This document shows, in pieces, positions 17,512 to 24,933 of a DNA stretch of 46,667 nucleotides. The stretch spans positions 1 to 46,667 of the forward strand of contig JAHEYC010000019.1 of the NCBI GenBank assembly GCA_023251775.1, in the 5' to 3' direction. Made by a program: the position numbers and the translations under genes. This stretch comes from Sphingobacteriaceae bacterium. Lineage in GTDB: Bacteria; Bacteroidota; Bacteroidia; B-17B0; Aurantibacillaceae. Every line of letters begins with the position of its first letter. The stretch's first letter is position 1. Under the pieces are notes generated by a model. It was not told the DNA's origin and made no database searches. It saw nothing but the letters and a program-made list of their open reading frames with translations.

Positions 17512-18093
17512 ATGAAAAAGATCATTGCATTAATTGCCATTTTTGGCATCGTTTTAAGTTCGTGTAACGGAAGATACACTATTGCCAAACGTAAATACAA
17601 CAAAGGATTTTATGTGAGTAAAAGCGGTAACTCAAGCACAAAACCGGCAGTAGCTCATACAAAAGCAACAAAAATTAGCGCACCTGAAGAAAAAGTGGAG
17701 ACTGTTGTGATCGCAAAAGAAAAAACAATAGACATAGCTCCATTAAAAACAGTTTCACAACCTTTAATGAATGAGCAAGTGCCACAAATTAAAAATTCGG
17801 CTCACGGTGTTGCCATTGCATCTACTTCAAGAAATAATTACACGCCAACAAGCGAAATAAAACCAGTAAAGATCAATAGCTCTAAATCAAATTCGACTAA
17901 AAAAGGAAGTGACAGTAACCTTATTCTTATGGTGATCTTATGTTTTTTATGGTTCTTTAATCTCATTGCTGTTCATATGCATGATGGGGGTATAACCACT
18001 AATTTTTGGATAACTTTATTGCTCGACTTTACCTTTATTGGAGGAGTTATCTTCTCTTTGTTAGTGGTATTGGATGTAATTGACCTTGCTTAA
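17512..18093 (+). CDS. Lipoprotein with C-terminal membrane module resembling YqaE/Pmp3
   Basis: A 193-residue protein with lipoprotein signal MKKIIALIAIFGIVLSSC (lipobox LSSC), a basic segment (CNGRYTIAKRKYNKGFYVSK), a long low-complexity linker, then two membrane helices separated by HDGGITTNFW (about 137-190). The C-terminal part resembles the small Pmp3/YqaE stress-related membrane proteins, whose hallmark is a similar GITxxFWINLLL stretch. The fusion to a lipoprotein head seems typical of Bacteroidota from memory. Function is unknown; a role in membrane potential or envelope stress is inferred only from the Pmp3 likeness. Confidence 0.7.
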   Translation: MKKIIALIAIFGIVLSSCNGRYTIAKRKYNKGFYVSKSGNSSTKPAVAHTKATKISAPEEKVETVVIAKEKTIDIAPLKTVSQPLMNEQVPQIKNSAHGVAIASTSRNNYTPTSEIKPVKINSSKSNSTKKGSDSNLILMVILCFLWFFNLIAVHMHDGGITTNFWITLLLDFTFIGGVIFSLLVVLDVIDLA

Positions 18094-18188
18094 CACTAAT
18101 AAGACCAATATTTTACAATTTTAACAGATTTTCTATCATATTAATCATTAACTTTAGCCTACAAATTCAATCTAAAACTAAAACACAC

Positions 18189-18446
18189 ATGAAAAAAGTA
18201 TTATTAGCATTAGCACTTACAGGTTTATTAGCCGGTACTGCAGTAGCAAACACTAAAGGTGACGATAAAGACAAAACAAAAGCAAAAAAAGAATGTTGCA
18301 AAAAAAGTGGCGATTCTAAAGCTTGTGCAGGTGACAAAAAAGAAACTTGTGCAAAAGGCGAAAAATCTACGTGTTGCAAAAAGAAAGCAGAAGCAAGTAC
18401 TGCAACTGCAGCAGCTGATACTAAAGCAGAACAACCTAAAAAATAA
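18189..18446 (+). CDS. Small exported Lys/Cys-rich protein
   Basis: An 85-residue protein with signal peptide MKKVLLALALTGLLAGTAVA. The mature part is about one-third Lys and has six Cys arranged as CC, C, C, CC (KKECCKK, KACAGD, ETCAKG, STCCKKK). The tail is Ala/Thr-rich. Cys pairs in a short, charged periplasmic peptide suggest metal binding or disulphides, but no family is recognised. Other reading frames across this Lys-rich DNA are also open (18167-18475 minus, 18259-18456 plus) and are rejected, as they lack a signal and a plausible composition. A strong terminator follows. Confidence 0.75.
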   Translation: MKKVLLALALTGLLAGTAVANTKGDDKDKTKAKKECCKKSGDSKACAGDKKETCAKGEKSTCCKKKAEASTATAAADTKAEQPKK

Positions 18447-18465
18447 TAAAGTTTAATTTTTTTAG

Positions 18466-18496
18466 AGGCTGTCAATTTAATTGGCAGCCTTTTTTA
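18466..18496 (+). terminator. Rho-independent terminator
   Basis: Arms aggctgtcaa (18466-18475) and ttggcagcct (18481-18490) pair along 10 bp with one G-U, with a five-base loop, followed by a run of six T. It lies 20 bases after the Cys-rich gene. Confidence 0.9.
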
Positions 18497-18527
18497 TTAT
18501 CCTTACCTTTGGCAAGCGAGTGTTTTT

Positions 18528-18641
18528 GCCACGAATTTCACGAATTTGCACTAATCTGGGTTTAGAAAAATTACACTAAACTGTGTGTAAACATTTATGT
18601 TGAATAAACACAGATTAGTGAAAATTAGTGTAAGTCGTGGC
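18528..18641. repeat. Imperfect inverted repeat (GCCACGAATTTCACGAA type)
   Basis: It starts gccacgaatttcacgaattt and ends with the related inverse (gtgtaagtcgtggc). The words cactaatct and agattagtg pair nearer the centre. It is intergenic and non-coding. The design (long outer arms of short direct words such as cacgaatt) parallels the element at 12081-12219. I recall similar sequences scattered in many bacterial genomes. Confidence 0.7.
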
Positions 18642-18688
18642 TAAAAAAATGTGAGCAGCGTAGCTGCGAAATTATTTAGATAAAATCT

Positions 18689-19819
18689 ATGCCGGAAACG
18701 CAAGAACATAAAGCAATATTGGATTCGAACATCCTACCCGAACTAAAAGAAATTGCGCATAAGGTTTTCTCCGGAAAGCGCATTTCGTTTGAGGATGGCG
18801 TTAACTTATACAAGCATGGTTCATTAGGTTTTGTAGGAAGTTTGGCGGATCATATTCGCAAACAAAAAAATGGCGAGCATGTATTCTTCAATCATAATTT
18901 TCATGTGGAGCCAACTAATGTTTGTGTTTACTCCTGCTCCTTTTGCTCTTACTCGCGCTTGATAAAAAATCGTGAGCAAGGTTGGGAGTTAAGTGTTGAT
19001 CAAATACTCGATATCATAAAAAAATACGATGATCAACCTGTTACCGAAGTGCATATTACAGGAGGAGTTGTTCCAAAACAAGATCTTGCTTTTTATAGCG
19101 AATTATTTAAACGTATTAAACAACACCGACCATCGCTTCACATCAAAGCATTAACACCGGTGGAGTTTCATTATATCTTTAAAAAAGCAAAACTTACTTA
19201 CGAAGAAGGATTAAAAGTTTTTAAAGAAGCAGGATTGGATAGCATTCCCGGCGGCGGTGCCGAAATATTTGATAAAGATATTCGCGATCAAATTGCAGGA
19301 GGAAAATGCACAACGGAAGAATGGTTGCAATTACACGAGATCTGGCATAAAATGGGACATCATTCGAATGCAACCATGTTGTATGGACATATTGAAACCT
19401 TTGAGCACAGAGTTGATCACATGAACCGTTTGCGGGAATTACAAGATAGAACAAATGGTTTCAATGCATTTATTCCTTTAAAATTTAGGAATAAGGATAA
19501 TCAAATGTCGCACGTACCTGAAGTAAGTATTATTGAAGATCTTAGAAATTACGCCATCAGCCGAATTTACCTTGATAATTTTATGCATATAAAAGCTTAT
19601 TGGGCCATGATAGGAAGAAGCACAGCGCAATTGGCACTAAAATTTGGCGCCGATGACCTAGATGGAACCATTGATGATACCACCAAAATATACAGCATGG
19701 CAGGATCGGAAGAACAAAATCCTAAATTAACTACGCAACAATTGGTTGATCTTATAAAGGCAGTTGGAAGAACGCCTGTAGAAAGAGATACACTTTACAA
19801 TGTTGTGAAAGCCTATTAA
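18689..19819 (+). CDS. mqnE: Aminofutalosine synthase (radical SAM)
   Basis: A 376-residue radical-SAM enzyme with the 4Fe-4S motif at Cys79, Cys83 and Cys86 (CVYSCSFC). Family stretches are HNFHVEPTNVC, EVHITGGV, SIPGGGAEIF, NATMLYGHIE, FIPLKFRNKDN, DDLDGTIDDTTKIYSMAGSEEQ and ERDTLYN. MqnE joins 3-enolpyruvyl-oxybenzoate to SAM, giving aminofutalosine, in the futalosine menaquinone pathway. The related MqnC also has this fold, but HVEPTNVC with the DDTTKI ending favours MqnE. A UbiX-type flavin prenyltransferase lies three genes downstream, which fits the late decarboxylation step of the same pathway. The other mqn genes are not in the window. Confidence 0.92.
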   Translation: MPETQEHKAILDSNILPELKEIAHKVFSGKRISFEDGVNLYKHGSLGFVGSLADHIRKQKNGEHVFFNHNFHVEPTNVCVYSCSFCSYSRLIKNREQGWELSVDQILDIIKKYDDQPVTEVHITGGVVPKQDLAFYSELFKRIKQHRPSLHIKALTPVEFHYIFKKAKLTYEEGLKVFKEAGLDSIPGGGAEIFDKDIRDQIAGGKCTTEEWLQLHEIWHKMGHHSNATMLYGHIETFEHRVDHMNRLRELQDRTNGFNAFIPLKFRNKDNQMSHVPEVSIIEDLRNYAISRIYLDNFMHIKAYWAMIGRSTAQLALKFGADDLDGTIDDTTKIYSMAGSEEQNPKLTTQQLVDLIKAVGRTPVERDTLYNVVKAY

Positions 19820-19832
19820 TAAAATCATACTT

Positions 19833-20798
19833 ATGAAAAAGATCATTTTTTGTTTATTGATGCTTAACGCCTATTCCATTTTTGCACAAGATTCGCTCGT
19901 ACCGCAAAAAGACACCTCCTGGAAGATCCATGGTTTTTTAGGATTAACTGCGAGTCAAACTTCGCTTAATCATTGGCAAGGTGGCGGACAAAATAGTATA
20001 GCTCTTAATACCCTTTTTAATTTTGAAGCTAATTATGCAAAGGATAAAACCTCTTGGGTAAACAAAATAGATGCGCAATATGGATTAATAAAATTAGGAA
20101 GTTCGAAATTAGCTGTAAACCCAAAATTGTTTCGCAAAAATACCGATCAGTTATTTGCCATGTCGAAGTTTAATTTGGATGCATGGAATAAATATTGGTT
20201 CTATACTTTAGTTGCCGATTTTAGATCACAATTTGCACCGGGTTATAATTATGAAAATGATACTATTTCCGGAAAAGCAACATCTGATCTTACATCACCT
20301 GTTTACATTCAATTAGCTCTTGGTTTTGATATAAAGCCAACAAAATACTTTAGTATCACCATGGCACCCTTAGCAGGTAAGATCACCCATGTAGATCGAC
20401 AATATTTGGCGGATGAAGGCGCTTATGGTGTTGAACCCGCGGTTTACAACGATAGTACGGGCGCGCTGATCAAGAAAGGTAAAAAAACACGTTATGAGTT
20501 TGGAGGAAGGATAACACTTAAATTTAAAAAAGAAATTACCAAAAATGTAAGTTGGGATTCTTATCTCGATCTATTCTCAAATTACAATCATAATCCGGGC
20601 AATATTGATATGGTGTTCAATAATTTCATCATTTTTAAAGTAAATAAATTATTTACATTCAATATCAATAGCCAAATGATATACGACGACGATATTATTA
20701 TTAAAGAAGGTCAACAGGCCGACGGATCGTATAAAGTTAATGGTCCGCGCCTACAAGCCCTTACCACTCTTTCGTTCGGCTTTGGATATAAATTTTAA
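19833..20798 (+). CDS. DUF3078 exported protein
   Basis: A 321-residue protein with a signal peptide ending at FAQ. The mature start WKIHGFLGLTASQTSLNHWQGGGQNSIALN is the typical opening of the Bacteroidota DUF3078 family. The body alternates beta strands and ends in an aromatic residue (SFGFGYKF), as outer-membrane barrels do. It is probably an outer-membrane protein of unknown role. It starts 13 bases after mqnE and is likely in the same transcript. Confidence 0.88.
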   Translation: MKKIIFCLLMLNAYSIFAQDSLVPQKDTSWKIHGFLGLTASQTSLNHWQGGGQNSIALNTLFNFEANYAKDKTSWVNKIDAQYGLIKLGSSKLAVNPKLFRKNTDQLFAMSKFNLDAWNKYWFYTLVADFRSQFAPGYNYENDTISGKATSDLTSPVYIQLALGFDIKPTKYFSITMAPLAGKITHVDRQYLADEGAYGVEPAVYNDSTGALIKKGKKTRYEFGGRITLKFKKEITKNVSWDSYLDLFSNYNHNPGNIDMVFNNFIIFKVNKLFTFNINSQMIYDDDIIIKEGQQADGSYKVNGPRLQALTTLSFGFGYKF

Positions 20799-20839
20799 TT
20801 TCTCCAATAAAAACCATACCTTAAACCTTGCGCTATAAA

Positions 20840-21517
20840 ATGAAACTAACAAGGTTAACATACTTAATTGCTTTTGTAAGCTTGAACTTTTTTTGTAACG
20901 CACAATCTACCGAACCTGTTTTTATTTTTAAACCTGTATTGGGAATGACCGCTTGTCAAATTCATGGTGATAATGCAAGTGGTTATAATAAACCAGGACT
21001 TACCGGAGGCATCATGGTAAATTCTCGTTTATCAAAAAAATTGTCGCTCGACCTCGGTATCATATACAGTCAAAAAGGCGCATGGAAAAATCAAAACCCT
21101 AAGAATGGTGATTATACTTTTTTTAGAATAAACATTGATTATATTGAGCTTCCTCTACTTTTAAATTTGAAAGCCAATTCAAAATATTTTATTACTCTTG
21201 GTCCTTCGCTTGCTTACCTTTTTAATTATAATGTAAATATCAATGGGATCGATTATGGTTATCTTTATCATTTCAATAAATTTGAGTACAGCGTTAATTT
21301 TGGATTGGGTAGAAGAATAAAGGGCAAATGGTTAGTGGAAGTTCGAACCAATAATTCATTTTTACCAATTTTAAATTACGGACAAACAGCAAATCTTGTT
21401 TTCTATCCAAATCCTGTGGCGCGATTTTTTAATAAGGGATTATACAATAATATTTTGAGCGCCTATATCATTTACGAAATTCATCCAAAAAAGAAAAGTG
21501 AGCCAGTTGTCCAATAA
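20840..21517 (+). CDS. Outer-membrane beta-barrel protein (PorT-like)
   Basis: About 225 residues with signal peptide MKLTRLTYLIAFVSLNFFCNAQ. The body contains GLTGGIMVNSRLSKKLSLDLGIIYSQKG and YIELPLLLNLKANSKYFITLGPSLAYL, the signature run of the PorT-type eight-strand barrel family (PF13568-like). It is not the T9SS component PorT itself as far as can be told. An in-frame TTG at 20828 is possible, but ATG 20840 begins the signal peptide. The gene overlaps ubiX by 20 bases. Confidence 0.82.
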   Translation: MKLTRLTYLIAFVSLNFFCNAQSTEPVFIFKPVLGMTACQIHGDNASGYNKPGLTGGIMVNSRLSKKLSLDLGIIYSQKGAWKNQNPKNGDYTFFRINIDYIELPLLLNLKANSKYFITLGPSLAYLFNYNVNINGIDYGYLYHFNKFEYSVNFGLGRRIKGKWLVEVRTNNSFLPILNYGQTANLVFYPNPVARFFNKGLYNNILSAYIIYEIHPKKKSEPVVQ

Positions 21518-22070
21518 AATAATCATCGCCATCACAGGCGCAAGCGGAAGTATTTATGCCAAAGTATTATTGGATAAACTCAGCAAGATACCTCAGCAAT
21601 ACCAAGAGATAGGAATTGTATTAAGCGATAATGCCAAAGAAGTTTGGAAATTAGAATTGGATAATGAGGATTACAAAAATTATCCTTTTAAAATTTGGGG
21701 TAAGAGTGATTTTATGGCTCCCTTTGCTTCGGGCTCTGCAAAATATAACATGATGGTTATTTGTCCTTGCAGCATGGGAACATTAGCACGCATTGCCAGC
21801 GGCATGAGCAACGACCTTATTACCCGCGCAGCCGATGTAGTATTAAAAGAGCGACGGAAATTAATTTGCGTTACACGCGATACGCCTTTGAGTTTGATCC
21901 ATATCAATAATATGAGAACCGTAACAGAAGCCGGTGGAATTATTCTCCCCGCTTCTCCTTCCTTTTATTCAAAACCAAAAACCTTCGAAGATCTGGCAGC
22001 AACGGTTGCTGATCGCATCATTGATATTTTGGGATTGGAACAGCAGAGTTATCGGTGGAATGATAAATAA
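21498..22070 (+). CDS. ubiX: UbiX-type flavin prenyltransferase
   Basis: A 190-residue flavoprotein. The N-terminus IIIAITGASGSIYA (GASG at about 14-17) binds the flavin phosphate. CPCSMGTLARIASGMSNDLITRAADVVLKERR and RDTPLSLIHINNM are the family core. UbiX attaches dimethylallyl phosphate to FMN, producing prenyl-FMN for UbiD-type decarboxylases. With mqnE nearby, the product is probably used for the decarboxylation in futalosine-derived menaquinone synthesis. The start is GTG 21498, inside the end of the barrel gene. No ATG precedes the GASG strand. Length is normal. Confidence 0.93.
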   Translation: MSQLSNKIIIAITGASGSIYAKVLLDKLSKIPQQYQEIGIVLSDNAKEVWKLELDNEDYKNYPFKIWGKSDFMAPFASGSAKYNMMVICPCSMGTLARIASGMSNDLITRAADVVLKERRKLICVTRDTPLSLIHINNMRTVTEAGGIILPASPSFYSKPKTFEDLAATVADRIIDILGLEQQSYRWNDK

Positions 22071-22077
22071 TGTTGAA

Positions 22078-22381
22078 ACCAACATGTCGCCCCTACGGGG
22101 CTTTAAAAAATAAACAAACTTTGTTTCTACCAATATGTCGTCCCTACGGGACTCAACCATATTGCGAAATTTTAAAATATATTTCCTAACGCTATATACT
22201 TTGGCTAAGCGGGTCGAAAAGTTTACTCTAACAAAACAGATCACTAACAACGATATATCGACCCTACGGGACTCTTTAGTTTTTTATTTACAAATGATGA
22301 TCTTTTAGTCCCGAAGGGACGACATATTGGTAAAACCTAAAATAGAGAAAAAACAAAGCCCCGTAGGGGCGACATATTGGT
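22078..22381. repeat. Cluster of five CCAATATGTCG-CCCTACGGG repeats in opposed orientation
   Basis: The 408-base gap 22071-22477 has no gene. Three copies read forward (22078, 22129, 22249; ACCAAyATGTCG plus a CCCTACGGG hairpin), and two read in reverse (22307-22331 and 22357-22381). Each copy has a 6-8 bp hairpin of the form AGTCCC/GGGACT or AGCCCC/GGGGCT joined to an ATGTCG tail. The opposed arrangement lets the whole block fold on itself. The elements are REP-like; similar GTCGCCCCTACGGGGC sequences occur in Bacteroidota from memory. No transposase is attached. Confidence 0.8.
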
Positions 22382-22395
22382 ACATCGTATGTTTT

Positions 22396-22465
22396 GCGGG
22401 ACAAAATGTCCCGCTCAACTTGAGAGAAGGCCTACTGCTTTGGTTGAACGGGACATTTTGTCCCG
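22396..22465. repeat. Pair of GGGACA-hairpin palindromes
   Basis: Copy one at 22396-22414 is gcgggaca, loop aaa, tgtcccgc. Copy two at 22449-22465 is cgggaca, loop ttt, tgtcccg. The copies are inverted relative to each other and flanked by ctcaact and ggttgaac, which extend the outer pairing. This is the architecture of REP doublets mobilised by TnpA-REP (RAYT) proteins. Confidence 0.75.
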
Positions 22466-22477
22466 CTAGAAAAAAGA

Positions 22478-22981
22478 TCAAAACGTTTTCCTATACAACA
22501 TCAACTCCTCTCCTTTCAAAACAATATTCTTTTCGAAAGAGAAGCCCAATCGTTCTAATAATTTTATGGATGGTTCATTAATTCGCATGGTGATGGAATC
22601 TAATCCTGGTAATTTTAATTTTTCTTTTGCGAATTCAACAACAGCTACCGAAGATTCGTACGCATATCCTTTTCCGAAGTTCTCAGGTAAAAAAGCATAG
22701 CCAATATCCACATTCTCTAAGCCATCGCGTTTTACCAAACCACACATTCCTAAACGTTCCTTTGTACTTTTTGATTCCACAACGTAAAATCCAAAACCAT
22801 GTTCGGTATAACTTGGTCTTAATCTTCCTTCAATAAATTCTTCTGCTTGTTTTGGATCTTTCACTCGCCGATCACCAATATAACGCAACCATCCCTCTGT
22901 ATTTAAAAGTTTGATCACAAATTCGCTATCGTTGATGTCAAATTCTCTTAGGATCAAGCGTTCGGTCTCTAATACGTTCAT
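22478..22981 (-). CDS. GNAT N-acetyltransferase (RimJ/RimL type)
   Basis: A 167-residue single-domain acetyltransferase. It opens with LETERLILREF, then RLGMCGLVKRDGLENVDIGYAFLPENFGKGYAYESSVAVVEFA (acetyl-CoA loop ENFGKGYA), and ends NEPSIKLLERLGFSFEKN. The RimJ/RimL branch acetylates N-termini of proteins or small molecules; the substrate cannot be deduced. Its ATG overlaps the upstream gene's stop by four bases (ATGA). Confidence 0.9.
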   Translation of the reverse strand: MNVLETERLILREFDINDSEFVIKLLNTEGWLRYIGDRRVKDPKQAEEFIEGRLRPSYTEHGFGFYVVESKSTKERLGMCGLVKRDGLENVDIGYAFLPENFGKGYAYESSVAVVEFAKEKLKLPGLDSITMRINEPSIKLLERLGFSFEKNIVLKGEELMLYRKTF

Positions 22982-23427
22982 TTTTTGCGGACAAATACAC
23001 GTGTATAACAGTCATGACACTCATTCTTCAAAATAAGTGTGTCCTTACCTTTAAATTCAAATGAATCGGAAATGATATTTGCTTTAGGATCAGCCTTAGA
23101 CTTGTAACTAATAATTGAGGTTGGTCCACTTGATAACATACTATTTCCCATGGTAATCGAAAACTTATAGCAATGTACCAGTTTGTTATCTTTCCACTCA
23201 TTGTAAATACCTTTCTTAGTGAAATCAACTTGCAGTTCGAAATTTTCGGTCTTTGGGTTTGTTATTTGTCCGGCAAATCCTCCCGAGGATTCTATCCATT
23301 GCCATTTTCCAATTAATTGATGCGGCACATTTGAGCCTCTTGCAAATCCGATCATAACCTGTGAGTTAATGATCCCAAAAGAAAAAATGAAACTTAATAA
23401 AATGTGTATGCGTCGAGTTTTGATCAT
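22978..23427 (-). CDS. Hypothetical exported protein, lipocalin-like start
   Basis: A 149-residue protein with an N-terminal hydrophobic signal (HILLSFIFSFGIINSQ). The mature part begins LIGKWQWIESSGGFAG, the kind of GxW start seen in lipocalin-like periplasmic proteins, followed by short beta strands and a late Cys pair (NECHDCYTRVF). I cannot assign a family firmly. It is coupled to the GNAT gene by a four-base overlap. Confidence 0.7.
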   Translation of the reverse strand: MIKTRRIHILLSFIFSFGIINSQVMIGFARGSNVPHQLIGKWQWIESSGGFAGQITNPKTENFELQVDFTKKGIYNEWKDNKLVHCYKFSITMGNSMLSSGPTSIISYKSKADPKANIISDSFEFKGKDTLILKNECHDCYTRVFVRKK

Positions 23428-23446
23428 GCATTGAAATTAAACAAAT

Positions 23447-24841
23447 TTAATCATACTGTTCTAAGTTGCTTTTCTTAAGGACAATTTTCTTTACATTATT
23501 CCTTTTAAGCCATCCCCTTACAAGATCATCTGTATCAGGGTAATATTTCACATTAGTGATATAACTTTTTGCTTCCTCCAAATTACTGAAGGTATCCGAT
23601 TCACCAATAAAACCATAACCTGCAAAATGGCCATTTTCTATAAGCACAAGCGATCGTTCTTCGTTGTTACGTCCTTTATCTACAAGCACAAAATCCGGTT
23701 CTTTAAAAATATACTCTTCTAAAATTTCTGTGGTGCGTTTATTATAATCCTGAATTTCCTCTTCCCCATTACAAATGCCATTGCATTTTTTTATTTGATG
23801 GTTAAAACATACGGCATCATCACTTGTTAAACCGGCATATCGCATACAAAGTTTATGGTCATCGATCCACGATTCCAATTTTTCGCGCGCGCTTAGATAA
23901 CTTACAAACGAACAAAGCGCATTTTCCGAATCATCGCTTTCCACAATTTTAAAGCATATGATCTCTTCATCATTCTTGAACCAATCGATACAATGTGTAA
24001 AAAGATCGGCTTTGCGCATTCGGTTATATTTTGGTTTGTGTTTTTTTATCTCTTCCGCTTCCATTAATAAAGCTATCAATTCGCTTCCTGCAGGTTTAAA
24101 ATCGGCTTGGTAAAGATCGTTAAGCATTTTTTTGCTTTTATGCTCTTTGCTATTGAAATGTCCGAGTGCTCGTGTATAAACATTCACGCTTTTCCCAATA
24201 TAAATGATCTCGTGCTTTTTATTAAAGAAATAATACACCCCGCATTCATCGGGTAATTTATCGAGGATATATTGTTTCATTTTATCAATACGCCTGGTCA
24301 TAAGTTCCTGCACCCCTTGATTTTTGTATTGGGGATCCATGGTTTTAAGGTGAAGTAACAGATCAAATAACTTGGCGGTGGCCACGGCATCACCTTCGGC
24401 TCTGTGTCGCGCTTCGTTCTCAATACCAAGAGAAGAGCATAAAGTGCCAAGGCTATAAGATATCTTGCCCGGGATGAGTTTTCGGCTTAATCTAACGGTA
24501 CAAAGAGTTTCACGTTTGTATTTAGCACCTAAAGAGGCGAATTCATCTTTAATGAAACTATAATCAAAACCAACATTATGTGCTACAAAAACGCGATTCT
24601 CGGTCATCTCCCAGATCTTTTGGGCTATCTCATGGAATTTAGGAGCGCCGGCAACCATATCGTTAGTGATGCCGGTAAGGTTTGTGAAAAATGGTGTGAT
24701 ATTACACTCAGGATCGATGAGTGTGGTAAATTTATCGGTTACCTGCAAACCGTCATGTAAAAGAATGCAAATTTCAGTGATCCTGCCTTTCCTGAATTCG
24801 TACTTTCCTCCGCATGTTTCTATGTCGATTATGGCAAACAT
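23447..24841 (-). CDS. DEDDh exonuclease fused to GIY-YIG nuclease (DnaQ-Cho type)
   Basis: A 464-residue protein. Residues 1-165 are a DnaQ-like 3'-5' exonuclease with DIET (Exo I), HNVGFDYSFIKDEF (Exo II) and HRAEGDAVATA (Exo III, DEDDh His). Residues about 195-280 are a GIY-YIG endonuclease (CGVYYFFNKKHEIIYIGKS, with conserved Arg and Glu following). The rest resembles the UvrC/Cho region, with CFNHQIKKCNGIC. Cho-like proteins make the 3' incision in nucleotide excision repair, and an attached exonuclease could trim the cut strand. The start is ATG 24841. The same fusion is known in other phyla. It is convergent with nothing and lies 19 bases downstream of no other minus gene. Confidence 0.88.
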   Translation of the reverse strand: MFAIIDIETCGGKYEFRKGRITEICILLHDGLQVTDKFTTLIDPECNITPFFTNLTGITNDMVAGAPKFHEIAQKIWEMTENRVFVAHNVGFDYSFIKDEFASLGAKYKRETLCTVRLSRKLIPGKISYSLGTLCSSLGIENEARHRAEGDAVATAKLFDLLLHLKTMDPQYKNQGVQELMTRRIDKMKQYILDKLPDECGVYYFFNKKHEIIYIGKSVNVYTRALGHFNSKEHKSKKMLNDLYQADFKPAGSELIALLMEAEEIKKHKPKYNRMRKADLFTHCIDWFKNDEEIICFKIVESDDSENALCSFVSYLSAREKLESWIDDHKLCMRYAGLTSDDAVCFNHQIKKCNGICNGEEEIQDYNKRTTEILEEYIFKEPDFVLVDKGRNNEERSLVLIENGHFAGYGFIGESDTFSNLEEAKSYITNVKYYPDTDDLVRGWLKRNNVKKIVLKKSNLEQYD

Positions 24842-24933
24842 CGCGTTTTTGTATCTGTAAAGGTATTTAAAAAAGGGTCCAATTGTTTTTTTGTTAGGGT
24901 ATTTTTACTATATTCGTTATAAATATTTTTAAA

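Noticed and set aside
18167-18475. Further open frames on both strands over the Lys/Cys-rich gene
   Set aside because: They arise from the biased AAA/GCA-rich codons; only the frame 18189-18446 has a signal peptide and a terminator placed correctly.
22078-22381. CRISPR array
   Set aside because: The repeats are in opposite orientations with unequal spacers and no cas gene, so they are REP-like rather than CRISPR.
22327-22581. 84-residue plus-strand frame
   Set aside because: It runs through REP-like repeats and into the GNAT gene's antisense strand.
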